From: Pseudomonadota bacterium
GTDB taxonomy: Bacteria; Pseudomonadota; Gammaproteobacteria; Steroidobacterales; Steroidobacteraceae
Direction: 5' to 3'
DNA length: 64,000 nt
NCBI GenBank assembly: GCA_023457495.1
Contig: JAEWLQ010000051.1
Span: 18,387-82,386 of the forward strand
In this document: positions 7,585 through 14,702 of the stretch, piece after piece
Layout of the letters: each line of letters opens with the position of its first letter
Position numbering within the stretch: the first letter of the stretch is position 1
Notes under the pieces: generated by a model
What the model saw: only the letters and a program-made list of their open reading frames with translations
Database searches by the model: none
Told to the model about the DNA's origin: nothing
Translations under genes and position numbers: made by a program

Positions 7585-9576
7585 TCACTCCAGCACGGCA
7601 AACTCAGCCCGCGCCCGCCGTACGACATCCGAATCTTCCTTGTAAACGACCTGCATCGTGCTCATCGCCGCCCGATACTCGATCTTCGCCTCCGCCGTCT
7701 TGCCCTCGGCCATCCGCACGCGCACCAGGTTCAGTCGCGACCGGGCGACGTTGGGATGCGCCGCCGAATAGTTCTTCAGATTGATCGCGAGCGCGCGCTC
7801 GGCGAGCGGCGCGGCCCGGTCGGCACGACGAAGCTTCACGAAGTAGAGCGCCTGCCGGTCGAGGGCATAGGCCACATCCGGGTGATCGGTACCTTGCGAT
7901 TTCTCCCAGATCATCTGCGATCGCAATAGATAGGTCATTCCCTTTTCATACTGCCCCAAGTCCCCGTAGAGGCAGCCCAGGTTATACGCGGCGTAGCCGG
8001 TCTCGGTGTGGTCGGCGCCGAGCACACGTTCGCGGATGGTGAGCGTCTTCTCGAAGTAAGGCTTGGCCTCGGCAAACTGCCCGGACTCGGCATGGAGGAT
8101 TCCGATCATCTGGGTCGATGTGAGCGTCTCGGGATGATCCTGGCCGTACACTCTCTGATCCATGGCCAGCGCCTTGCGGGCGTACCCGAGTGCGCGATCG
8201 CCCTGGCGCGCCTCCTGAGTGAGAAGCGCGAGGCCGTAGTAAGACTTCGCGATGTCGGGGTGCACGTCGCCGAACAGCCGCTGGCGCATCTCGAGACCCT
8301 GGATCGCGTAGGGTTCTGCCTGGGCAAAGCGCGCCTGTTCCCGATGTAGATAGGCATACGTGTCGAGCACGTGGGCCGCTTCGGGTGAGTCGCCATCGGC
8401 CAGCAGCTTGCTGGCGGCGTCGAGTTCGGCGAGAGCCTCATCGGGTCGATTCACTTTCACGAGAAGGTTCGCGAGACCCACATGCCTGCGAATGCAGGCG
8501 ATGGAATTGTTTTCGCAAGGGCTCAGCATCGAGAGGCTGTCGCGAAACTGCTTCTCCGCGTCCGCCGCATTGTCGGTGCCGGCGTTGAGCAACGCCATCG
8601 AGTAAAGCGCATCGGCGCGTTGCGCGCTCGGAGCGTCACGTGCCAGGTGCAGAGCGTTGACAAGCAGCGCGCGCGCGGGCGCATTCAAACCGAGCTGATG
8701 GTAGACGGTGCCGATCGAGCCCAGGAGTCTGCTTTGAATTTCGGCACCGCCGGCCTTCTCGGTCTCGATGCGCGCGGCGGCGCGATCGAGTAGTGCACGG
8801 GCGGTGATGGTATTCCCGAGTGATTCGCTGGGCGCGGAAGTGCGGAAGATGGAGATCAGGAAGTCCGACACCTGGCGCGCGGAATCCGCTTCACGCCGCG
8901 CAATCTCGGCGTTCGCGATGGCCTCGCTGCGGGCATGCCAGGCATACGCGGCCAGCGTGAGGGTGACGAGCAACACGCCGGAGACGGCCGCCATCGCGCG
9001 CCACAACAATTTCTGGCGGCGCTGCAGCTCGCGCCGGCGGATGGCATCGAGGCCGACACCGAGAAGTCCGGCGGCGAGCTGTTCGAGCGCGGGGTTGAGT
9101 GCGCTCCGTCCCTTGCGGATGTCTGCAGCCAGTGGCTCGGTGTCGTCGATGACGCCCGGCAGCAGCGCGCTCGGCAAGCACTCCCGCTCATCGGCTAATC
9201 CGCGCGCGCGGGTGTTGGGCCGGCCGCCCACGAGAAGGCACAGTACTCGCGCCTTGCCATGCCGGCGCACGAAATACTCGACCTCGTTATTGACCCGCGG
9301 CGAGCGCGCGGCCGCGGGGGAGCACACGACGATGAGGTAGGCGGATGCGTCCAGTCCCGCCTGGAGCGCGGTAGTCAGGTCCGGCGAACTACCGAGCTCG
9401 GCGCGATCGAAGAATACGGGCGCGAAACTTTCGTCATTCAGGCCCAGAGCCTGGGGTCGATCTGCCAGATCCTTGGGAATGGCGAATCGCTCGAGCATGG
9501 AATGCAGCCACTGCGCATGCAGTGCATCTTCGTGCGAGTAGCTGATGAACGCCCAATAACGTTTGTCGACTGACAT
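7585..9576 (-). CDS. TIR domain - transmembrane - TPR repeat protein
   Basis: A 663-residue protein in three parts. Residues 6-115 are a TIR-like domain (FISYSHED at 10-17, FFDRAEL at 55-61, LIVVCSPAA at 81-89 and NNEVEYF at 96-102, where Glu98 is placed like the catalytic glutamate of NAD-cleaving TIR domains). Residues 194-213 are a single transmembrane segment preceded by basic residues. From about 220 to the end are tetratricopeptide repeats (HPDIAKSYYGLALL, HPETLTSTQMIGIL, HTETGYAAYNLGCL, HPDVAYALDRQALY). The TPR part would lie across the membrane from the TIR domain. TIR domains act in NAD degradation or in protein contacts; which applies here is not shown. It is transcribed divergently from the Nudix regulator, with only 47 bases between start codons. 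Confidence 0.85.
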   Translation of the reverse strand: MSVDKRYWAFISYSHEDALHAQWLHSMLERFAIPKDLADRPQALGLNDESFAPVFFDRAELGSSPDLTTALQAGLDASAYLIVVCSPAAARSPRVNNEVEYFVRRHGKARVLCLLVGGRPNTRARGLADERECLPSALLPGVIDDTEPLAADIRKGRSALNPALEQLAAGLLGVGLDAIRRRELQRRQKLLWRAMAAVSGVLLVTLTLAAYAWHARSEAIANAEIARREADSARQVSDFLISIFRTSAPSESLGNTITARALLDRAAARIETEKAGGAEIQSRLLGSIGTVYHQLGLNAPARALLVNALHLARDAPSAQRADALYSMALLNAGTDNAADAEKQFRDSLSMLSPCENNSIACIRRHVGLANLLVKVNRPDEALAELDAASKLLADGDSPEAAHVLDTYAYLHREQARFAQAEPYAIQGLEMRQRLFGDVHPDIAKSYYGLALLTQEARQGDRALGYARKALAMDQRVYGQDHPETLTSTQMIGILHAESGQFAEAKPYFEKTLTIRERVLGADHTETGYAAYNLGCLYGDLGQYEKGMTYLLRSQMIWEKSQGTDHPDVAYALDRQALYFVKLRRADRAAPLAERALAINLKNYSAAHPNVARSRLNLVRVRMAEGKTAEAKIEYRAAMSTMQVVYKEDSDVVRRARAEFAVLE

Positions 9577-9607
9577 CCGTGCTCTCCCCGGTCAGCTCTT
9601 GTTCTTC

Positions 9608-9622
9608 GTGTAGTATCGACAC
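9608..9622. promoter_or_regulatory. Operator-like palindrome GTGT-N7-ACAC before the Nudix regulator
   Basis: A 15 bp inverted repeat, GTGTAGTATCGACAC, ends one base before the ATG at 9624. It has the same half sites and spacing as two sites upstream of the secreted operon (10345 and 10382). A TAGTAT at 9611-9616 inside it could be a -10 element for a leaderless transcript starting at the ATG. The site lies 32 bases before the start of the divergent TIR gene, so one bound protein could affect both. Confidence 0.6.
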
Positions 9623-9623
9623 C

Positions 9624-10289
9624 ATGGCAGCAACGACGGGATTCACATACAAACATCCGCATCCGGCCGTCACGGTGGATGTGGCTACCTTCACGTACCA
9701 CGAGGGAGAGATCAAGGTGCTTCTCGTCCGCCGCGCGGTCGAGCCGTTCAAGGGCCAATGGGCGCTGCCGGGTGGATTCCTCAAACCCACGGAAGGGCTG
9801 GAGGAGGCTGCGCGTCGTGAAATCGAGGAAGAAACCGGTCTCACCGGGCTGCGTATCCAACAGGTGGGCGCGTTCGGCGATCCCGGTCGCGATCCCCGTG
9901 AGCGTGTGGTCAGCATCGCTCACATGGCCGTGGTGCGCCATGAGGACGTGGCGCCGCGCGCGGGCAGCGATGCGGCGGAGGTCGCGTGGATGCCGCTGTT
10001 CTCGCCACCGCGGCTGGCCTTCGATCACAAGCAGATCCTCGCGTTCGCGCACCAGCAGCTCGTGCACCAGATACGCGAGACAAACCTCTCGGTCGATTTC
10101 CTGCAGGAGGAATTCACTCTCACCGAACTGCAGAAAGTGCACGAAGCCGTGATGGGTGCCGAGATGGACAAGCGCAATTTCCGCAAGTGGGTCGCGACCA
10201 TGGAGTTCCTGAAGCCGACGCGCAAGCACACCACGGGCGGGGCGCATCGGCCGGCGCTGCTGTACCGCGCGGACCGATCCTTGCGATGA
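9624..10289 (+). CDS. Nudix-domain transcription regulator (NrtR-like)
   Basis: A 221-residue protein. The N-terminal Nudix domain has a complete Nudix box at 51-73 (GFLKPTEGLEEAARREIEEE, then TGL), matching Gx5Ex7REUxEExGU. The C-terminal 80 residues (FTLTELQKVHEAVMG, then NFRKWVATMEFL and RKHTTGG) form the winged-helix typical of the NrtR/YtkD-like regulators; NrtR proteins bind ADP-ribose or similar nucleotides and control NAD or sugar genes. The box is intact, so hydrolase activity may be retained, whereas many true NrtR regulators have lost it. ATG 9624 is chosen over an upstream in-frame start at 9579 because the latter adds a non-homologous Ser/Cys-rich lead. A GTGT-N7-ACAC palindrome ends just before the start codon, suggesting autoregulation. 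Confidence 0.8.
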   Translation: MAATTGFTYKHPHPAVTVDVATFTYHEGEIKVLLVRRAVEPFKGQWALPGGFLKPTEGLEEAARREIEEETGLTGLRIQQVGAFGDPGRDPRERVVSIAHMAVVRHEDVAPRAGSDAAEVAWMPLFSPPRLAFDHKQILAFAHQQLVHQIRETNLSVDFLQEEFTLTELQKVHEAVMGAEMDKRNFRKWVATMEFLKPTRKHTTGGAHRPALLYRADRSLR

Positions 10290-10304
10290 ACTGATAACGC
10301 CACG

Positions 10305-10329
10305 AAAGGCCGGAGTCCGGCCTTTTTTT
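10305..10329 (+). terminator. Rho-independent terminator after the Nudix regulator
   Basis: AAAGGCCGGA-GTCCGGCCTTTTTTT: a GC-rich stem (GGCCGGA/TCCGGCC) directly followed by seven T residues, 15 bases after the stop of the Nudix gene. It separates that gene from the secreted operon. Confidence 0.9.
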
Positions 10330-10343
10330 GGCCGCCAAAACTA

Positions 10344-10397
10344 AGTGTTGACAAGACACTAAGTGATCCCCTAGCCTGTAAGTGTCGAATCAACACT
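10344..10397 (+). promoter_or_regulatory. Promoter with two tandem AGTGT-N7-ACACT operators
   Basis: Two copies of TAAGTGT-N7-ACACTAA lie at 10344-10360 and 10381-10397 (core coordinates), centres 37 bases apart, with unrelated 7-base middles (TGACAAG, CGAATCA). A -35-like TTGACA at 10348-10353 lies inside the first copy, and a weak -10 (CTAGCC/TAGCCT) lies at 10371-10377, between the copies. Binding at either copy would block RNA polymerase, so a repressor is likely. A third copy of the core stands before the Nudix regulator at 9608. Confidence 0.7.
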
Positions 10398-10419
10398 AAC
10401 ACCGCAAGGGGAGACGCTC

Positions 10420-10761
10420 ATGAAAATCGGCAGTGTGTTTGCCGCGGCCATCGGGGCCGCCAGTCTGTTTGCCGGCACCGCCGTTCCGTTCGCGTCGGTG
10501 GCGCAGGCGGGCAATGCCGACTTCTGCCTCGTCGCGCGTGAGCGGGGCAATGGTGGACAGGAGCTCTACAACCGCTGTCAGGAACCCGTGGAAGCCGCCT
10601 GGTGCCACTACGACGACAACTACTGCGCCCGGTTCAACAACAGCTGGACCATCGGCCCGCAGCAGAGCTACCCGGTCGAAAGCGGCACGATGTTGTACGC
10701 AGCCTGCCGAGGCGCCAACTCGATTGCGCGCATCAGCCGCACGTTCCTGGAATGCGCATAG
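10420..10761 (+). CDS. Small secreted cysteine-rich protein
   Basis: A 113-residue protein with a clear signal peptide (residues 1-30, cleavage after VAQA). The mature part of about 83 residues has six cysteines, enough for three disulfides, plus aromatic patches (AWCHYDDNYCARF, NNSWTIGPQQSYP). I do not recognise the family. A strong ribosome-binding site (AAGGGGAG) precedes the ATG. It is the first gene of a three-gene run of exported proteins (next starts at 10786 and 11780, gaps of 24 and 19 bases) under the tandem-operator promoter. It was probably made for the periplasm or outside the cell; function unknown. Confidence 0.75.
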   Translation: MKIGSVFAAAIGAASLFAGTAVPFASVAQAGNADFCLVARERGNGGQELYNRCQEPVEAAWCHYDDNYCARFNNSWTIGPQQSYPVESGTMLYAACRGANSIARISRTFLECA

Positions 10762-10785
10762 CGCGGGACGAGGTCGGAGCCAGTC

Positions 10786-11760
10786 ATGTCCACTTTCAGC
10801 AATCGCCTGGTCGCACTGTTCCTCGCATTCTCGGCGCTGACGGTTTCAAACACTTCTCGCGCGCAGGTGGAATGCGACTGCTCGAAGATCATCGGCGACT
10901 GTGGAGGAGGGCTGCGACTCGTTTCGCAACGCTTCAAGCCCGCAAATCCAGTCACCCGTGATCTCGCCGAGATTCACTGGGTCGTCGAACTGAATGCCGG
11001 CCCTTCGCCGCCGAAGTGCGCCCTGGTCTCGGGGTCCGTCGAGGGGGCCGGCTCCCAGGGCATGAACGCCTACACCGAGCTTTTCGGCAGAAGCATCTAC
11101 AAGAAGGTCGTCGTGAACGGCGTCCCGGTGCAAGTCGCCGACTGGCAAAGCACGACGCGGGAGTCGGTCACGATCTCGTACTCCGGCTATCACGCCAGCT
11201 GCAAGGTGTGTGAAGCCAGGGACAAGGAAGAAGAGAAGAAGAAGAAAGAGAAGGAGAAGGAGCGCGAGTCGGGTGGACAGGAAGCCGCGGGCTCGGCCGC
11301 GGATCCCGTTGCGGCCGCGCTGGCCCAGCAGTCTGCCCAAACCTCGCAGCAGATGACTGCGAACTCTGCGCGGGGATACGAGCCGCCTAACCAGTTGTCC
11401 GCCGCCGAAAGACGCAGGCGCTCGGAAATTCTGCAGCGCGGGACGCAGCAGGCTTCGGGACTGGCGCGGCGGGCATTTTCTGGTGGCGATTCACTTTCCC
11501 ATTCCTATTCGATGTCGGGTCAGGAATCGGGTGACGGCTCGGATTCAACTCCATGCGCGCCGCTGGAGGCCGCGGTCAGAGAGTTGGACCTGACCGCGGA
11601 CAGCATATGCGGCATTGCGGCTCGCGAACAGCAGGCAGCTGCGCGATTGCGCTCCGCCGCAAGCTCGTGTTCGGCCGATAACCAGCGATGGGCCGCGGAC
11701 CATGCGAGAGCGCTCGAGACGCATGCGGCGGAAATACTGCGCGATTCTTGTGGAAACTAA
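10786..11760 (+). CDS. Secreted protein with Lys/Glu-rich linker, unknown function
   Basis: A 324-residue exported protein (signal peptide about 1-26, ending SRA). The N-terminal domain (27-143) has six cysteines and a beta-rich pattern. Residues 146-163 are an uninterrupted Lys/Glu run that probably forms a single charged helix, and the rest is Ala/Ser/Gln-rich and low-complexity, with four more cysteines near the end (PCAPL, SICGI, SSCSA, DSCGN). The second domain is helical (ARLRSAASSC and RALETHAAEIL). Not recognised. It is the middle gene of the secreted operon, and its architecture of two Cys-bearing ends joined by a charged rod suggests a structural or binding role; that is inference. 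Confidence 0.65.
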   Translation: MSTFSNRLVALFLAFSALTVSNTSRAQVECDCSKIIGDCGGGLRLVSQRFKPANPVTRDLAEIHWVVELNAGPSPPKCALVSGSVEGAGSQGMNAYTELFGRSIYKKVVVNGVPVQVADWQSTTRESVTISYSGYHASCKVCEARDKEEEKKKKEKEKERESGGQEAAGSAADPVAAALAQQSAQTSQQMTANSARGYEPPNQLSAAERRRRSEILQRGTQQASGLARRAFSGGDSLSHSYSMSGQESGDGSDSTPCAPLEAAVRELDLTADSICGIAAREQQAAARLRSAASSCSADNQRWAADHARALETHAAEILRDSCGN

Positions 11761-11779
11761 CTAATTCGGGAGAAGAACG

Positions 11780-13156
11780 ATGACTCGGACCAAGTTGACG
11801 ATACTGGCTGCGCTTTTCGCGATGTCCGCGGCAGGGACGCATGCGAAGGACAGTCCCCAATTGCAGCCGCAAAAATCCTGGCGAGCCAAGGAGTCGGTAC
11901 CGGTGCACCCGCGTGCAGGCGTCGGAGCGGGCAAGGTAATCTTGCTCCGATATCCCGCCAGCATCGATCCCTCGGTCCAGCAGGTCCTTGCCAACAGCTA
12001 CGCCTCCGCGCGTACGTTTCCGGGTTCGTACTCCTGTGTGAGCAATGGCTATGCGGACCGCAACTCGCTCACCGCCGCCATCGCGCGCACCGTGTACTTC
12101 TCGTACGACGTGTACTCGGGACTGCGCGCGACCTTTCCGGATGCGCGCGTGATCCTCAGTCCCGGCCGGATTACACAAGACACCGATCGCGCGATTGCCG
12201 TGAGGACCGATGCTCCTCCCGCGGACGTCTACGTCGACTTCTTCGCGTTCGAACATCCCTGCGACGACAACAGCCAGGGATTGAGCACGCGAGGCCGGAA
12301 AGTCCTGCCTATCTTCGCCATCAGTGTTCCCGATCAGGGCAAAGGGCATCGCTTGATCGCGGTCACCCATAGTCTGGTGCCGCTCATCGGTGCTTCGCCC
12401 AATCGGAAGCCGGACATCGCGCTGCTCTTCAACTCGAACGACATCGCCTATGCCGCGATGACGCAGGAGCCTGGAGTCAAAGGCACTCTGCCCGTCGCCG
12501 AATACCGGCAGCTCTGGGATTCTGCCGGATCGGTCGAGCGCATGCCGTTCTCCGCGTTCGAAGTGCTGGAGCGCGCAGACTCGCGCTGGGAGATTGCCCC
12601 TGTATTTCATGCGGTGCTCGCCAGGACGGTTACCCGCGCAATCGAAGAGTCGACGAAGCCAGGTTCGCCGTCGGCATTGGAAGCCACGCTGAAGCTCTAT
12701 GATCCGGCCGCCAGCCTGAGCGCGATCTCCGCGGAGCAACGGCAGCGCCTGGATCAGATCCGTGAGGCGGAGCTGCAGTTCTCCGCGGACTTCTACGGCA
12801 AGGCGCTCACCGAGTATTCGCTCGGCTCGAGCGGCCTGAAGATGTCCGCGCTGATCAAGGAAGAGGCGGGCATGGACCGCGACCGGAAGGTCAACAAGGC
12901 ATTCAGTCTCTTGATGCTCGCGGGCGGAATTGCCGGCGCGGCCGCGGGAGATGTGGCCGCTCCGTCCGCCGCTGCCCAGGCCATCTCGATGAACGCCCCG
13001 ATCTGGGACTTGCGCGTGCTGCAGGGCGAGGAAGCGTCCGCCGCGGAAGCCGATCGCACTTATCAGACGTCGATTGGTGCGACGTCGGTGGTCGCCAGGA
13101 ACTTCGAGGAGCTGCGGGCGGTGTTGAAGGGGATCTATGCGCAGTCATCGAACTAA
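11780..13156 (+). CDS. Secreted protein of unknown function, third gene of operon
   Basis: A 458-residue protein with a signal peptide (about 1-22, ending THA) and no recognised domain. The N-terminal half contains alternating strands (KVILLRYPASI, ARVILSPGRI, PPADVYVDFFAF). A region around 350-400 is helical and hydrophobic (FSLLMLAGGIAGAAAGDVAA), possibly a membrane-embedded or glycine-zipper segment. The ribosome-binding site GGGAGAAG is 19 bases after the upstream stop. The glycine-zipper-like stretch resembles those in membrane-inserting proteins, so an envelope-associated role with the two upstream exported proteins is possible but unproven. Codon use looks like the host average. Confidence 0.65.
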   Translation: MTRTKLTILAALFAMSAAGTHAKDSPQLQPQKSWRAKESVPVHPRAGVGAGKVILLRYPASIDPSVQQVLANSYASARTFPGSYSCVSNGYADRNSLTAAIARTVYFSYDVYSGLRATFPDARVILSPGRITQDTDRAIAVRTDAPPADVYVDFFAFEHPCDDNSQGLSTRGRKVLPIFAISVPDQGKGHRLIAVTHSLVPLIGASPNRKPDIALLFNSNDIAYAAMTQEPGVKGTLPVAEYRQLWDSAGSVERMPFSAFEVLERADSRWEIAPVFHAVLARTVTRAIEESTKPGSPSALEATLKLYDPAASLSAISAEQRQRLDQIREAELQFSADFYGKALTEYSLGSSGLKMSALIKEEAGMDRDRKVNKAFSLLMLAGGIAGAAAGDVAAPSAAAQAISMNAPIWDLRVLQGEEASAAEADRTYQTSIGATSVVARNFEELRAVLKGIYAQSSN

Positions 13157-13185
13157 TCGCACGACGTAACCTGGCAGGATTGACC

Positions 13186-13203
13186 ACGTTCCAGGCGGAA
13201 CGT
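13186..13203. repeat. Palindromic repeat copy upstream of the antitoxin-like gene
   Basis: ACGTTCCAGGCGGAACGT, an 18 bp near-palindrome 21 bases before the ATG at 13225. It belongs to the same dispersed family as the copies at 3905, 15423 and 16125. Position alone would allow an operator role here, but copies inside coding sequence argue against that as the general function. Confidence 0.7.
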
Positions 13204-13224
13204 CATCATTTCGTGCGACAACCC

Positions 13225-13428
13225 ATGAAGATAGACCGCCACCCATTCAACTCCGAAGCGCTGCGAGGGCTCACGCAGGCGGCTGCAGCCAAGAAGCTGC
13301 ACCCGACACAGCCGCGTTTGAACGCGTTGCTCAAGGGGAGAATCGAGCTGTTCAGTCTCGATGCCCTCGTCAACATCGCCACGCTTGCTGGGTTGCGCGT
13401 CGAGCTGAAGGTCAAGCGCGCTGTCTGA
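13225..13428 (+). CDS. Xre/HigA-like antitoxin with an internal deletion
   Basis: A 67-residue HTH protein: MKIDRHPF at the start and LTQAAAAKKLHPTQPRLNAL followed by LKGRIELFSLDALVNIA, the helix-turn-helix of HigA/Xre-type antitoxins. Relatives usually run about 95 residues, with 25-30 residues between the N-terminal motif and the HTH (a helix for dimerisation); here the two are joined at EALRGLTQ, so that helix is missing. No RelE/HigB-type toxin gene is next to it. It may be a remnant or a shortened stand-alone regulator. ATG 13225 is preferred to 13180 because the conserved IDRHPF start follows it. Confidence 0.65.
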   Translation: MKIDRHPFNSEALRGLTQAAAAKKLHPTQPRLNALLKGRIELFSLDALVNIATLAGLRVELKVKRAV

Positions 13429-13440
13429 ATTCGGAAGAGT

Positions 13441-13518
13441 CTCGGCATTGCGATCGAAGTCGAGTCGGACTATCTGTTGCCGGGGCTGCTTGCGCCCGAA
13501 CTCAAATCGGCTGGCTGA
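13441..13518 (+). pseudogene. Imm49 C-terminal remnant, copy 1
   Basis: The frame at 13441-13518 reads LGIAIEVESDYLLPGLLAPE and then KSAG and TGA. It matches the end of the intact Imm49 gene (RGIRIEVESDYLLPALFAPP). Only 25 codons remain. It overlaps the 3' end of the opposite-strand glyoxalase gene by 17 bases. Confidence 0.75.
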
Positions 13519-13924
13519 TCTTCCACTCGTAACCGAACGGATCGAGAAAGAAGAACACGCGGTCACCGTAGTACTCATCCACGGGTTCCGCGAGGACCTG
13601 GAGCTTCCGGCCTCGAACGAATTCGTAAACGGTCGCGAGATCTTCAACCTGCAGGATGAGCGTAACGCCCGCGCCGCGCTGACCGGCCGTGCTGCTCGCG
13701 AGCATCGACGCGCGCGGATGGCTGGGATAGGGGGATACATCCAGCCGTCCGAGGAACAGCGCATTTCCTTCCTTGCGAAGATGCGCATGAACGATTCTTC
13801 CGCGCTCGTCGGGAATCGAGGAGACCTCGCTGAAACCCAGGGCCTTGTAGAACTCGAGAGCATCCTCGACTTGTTCCACTGCCAGCACGGGAATGAGCGA
13901 AGGGGCCTTCAGATCGTGGTTCAT
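13502..13924 (-). CDS. Glyoxalase/bleomycin-resistance (VOC) family protein
   Basis: A 140-residue single VOC domain with the typical two beta-alpha-beta-beta-beta modules: IPVLAVEQVEDALEFYKAL at 11-29, the strand FLGRLDVS, then VTLILQVEDLATVYEFV and the C-terminal FFFLDPFGYEWKI. This fold covers glyoxalase I, antibiotic-binding resistance proteins and dioxygenases. The terminal DPxGYxW block is typical of resistance-type or small-molecule-binding members. It has no operon partners and is cytoplasmic. The gene lies between two decayed Imm49 copies, so it may have arrived with the recombination that broke them. The substrate is unknown. Confidence 0.8.
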   Translation of the reverse strand: MNHDLKAPSLIPVLAVEQVEDALEFYKALGFSEVSSIPDERGRIVHAHLRKEGNALFLGRLDVSPYPSHPRASMLASSTAGQRGAGVTLILQVEDLATVYEFVRGRKLQVLAEPVDEYYGDRVFFFLDPFGYEWKISQPI

Positions 13925-13969
13925 ATTGTATGGTCGAAAGTGGACAGGGCCAAAAGTCTAACAATTTAG

Positions 13970-14127
13970 GCAGGGCGACGGCCTTGTGCGCCGAGCGGCC
14001 GCACGGACCGATCTCCTGGTTCTCGCGCCCGCGCAGGCGCTGTGTTGCCTGGCGCATGACCGCGGCATTCCAATCTGAGATCGAGTCGGACTATCTGCGG
14101 CCGGAATTGCTCGCTGCTTCTCATTAG
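13970..14127 (+). pseudogene. Imm49 C-terminal remnant, copy 2 (frameshifted)
   Basis: HGPISWFS appears in one frame, the region encoding QALCCLAHDRGIP in another and EIESDYLRPELL in the first again, ending at TAG 14125-14127. These pieces follow the order of the intact Imm49 C-terminus (HGSISWFS, QAMCCLAHDRGI, EVESDYLLPALF). At least two frameshifts separate them. The gap from here to 14298 holds nothing else I can recognise. Confidence 0.75.
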
Positions 14128-14297
14128 TCGAGCAGCTAGATAGGCATGCTCATAGTGTCTCGAGTTATGGCATTTGCCATATTGGTAACTCGTCCCCAAC
14201 GCTGCTCCTGATCGCTGCCTCACAAGGGGCTGTCAGCATTCGCGAAGCAATGACAGATTGTGAGCTAACAACTGGAGCCTGAATCGTGGGAACAAGA

Positions 14298-14702
14298 ATG
14301 AAGCTGTGGGCCGGCGTCGTTATCGCAGGTCTTTTCACGAATGCCATGGCCGCACAAGGAGGCGTTTCGTCACTTGCGGTTGGCTTCTACGACTCCGACG
14401 AGAAGGCATTGCTGGGTCCTGCATTCATGAAAGCCGTGAACGCCTATCTGCGGCGATATGAGCCTCGATTGGTTGAGCGCCGCCCCGAGGGTGTGAAGAT
14501 GCAGGTCGATTACGACTACTTCTATGACATCGAGCTGAAAATCAAAGGCGATGAATACGAAATTGTCGTGTCGCTCGCCGAAATGACGAGCAGATACTCA
14601 AAGGCGCAAAAGGCAGCCTCCAAATTGTCCGCCGGCGTCCTCCGAGCGATGGAAAAGGAATTGGTGCGCGGATCGCGGGTTCGAAGCAGGGCACACCGAT
14701 GA
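14298..14702 (+). CDS. Small exported protein upstream of a Sbal_3080-type lipoprotein
   Basis: A 134-residue protein with a signal peptide (1-20, MKLWAGVVIAG with cleavage near AMA). The mature part is an alpha/beta pattern with LERRPEGVKMQVDYDYF-like strands and no recognised motif. ATG 14298 is preferred to GTG 14286 because it begins the basic-hydrophobic signal sequence directly. The gene overlaps the following lipoprotein by four bases (ATGA), so the pair is probably co-translated and may act together in the periplasm. The region 14286-15343 is visibly less GC-rich than its neighbours, suggesting later acquisition. Confidence 0.65.
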   Translation: MKLWAGVVIAGLFTNAMAAQGGVSSLAVGFYDSDEKALLGPAFMKAVNAYLRRYEPRLVERRPEGVKMQVDYDYFYDIELKIKGDEYEIVVSLAEMTSRYSKAQKAASKLSAGVLRAMEKELVRGSRVRSRAHR

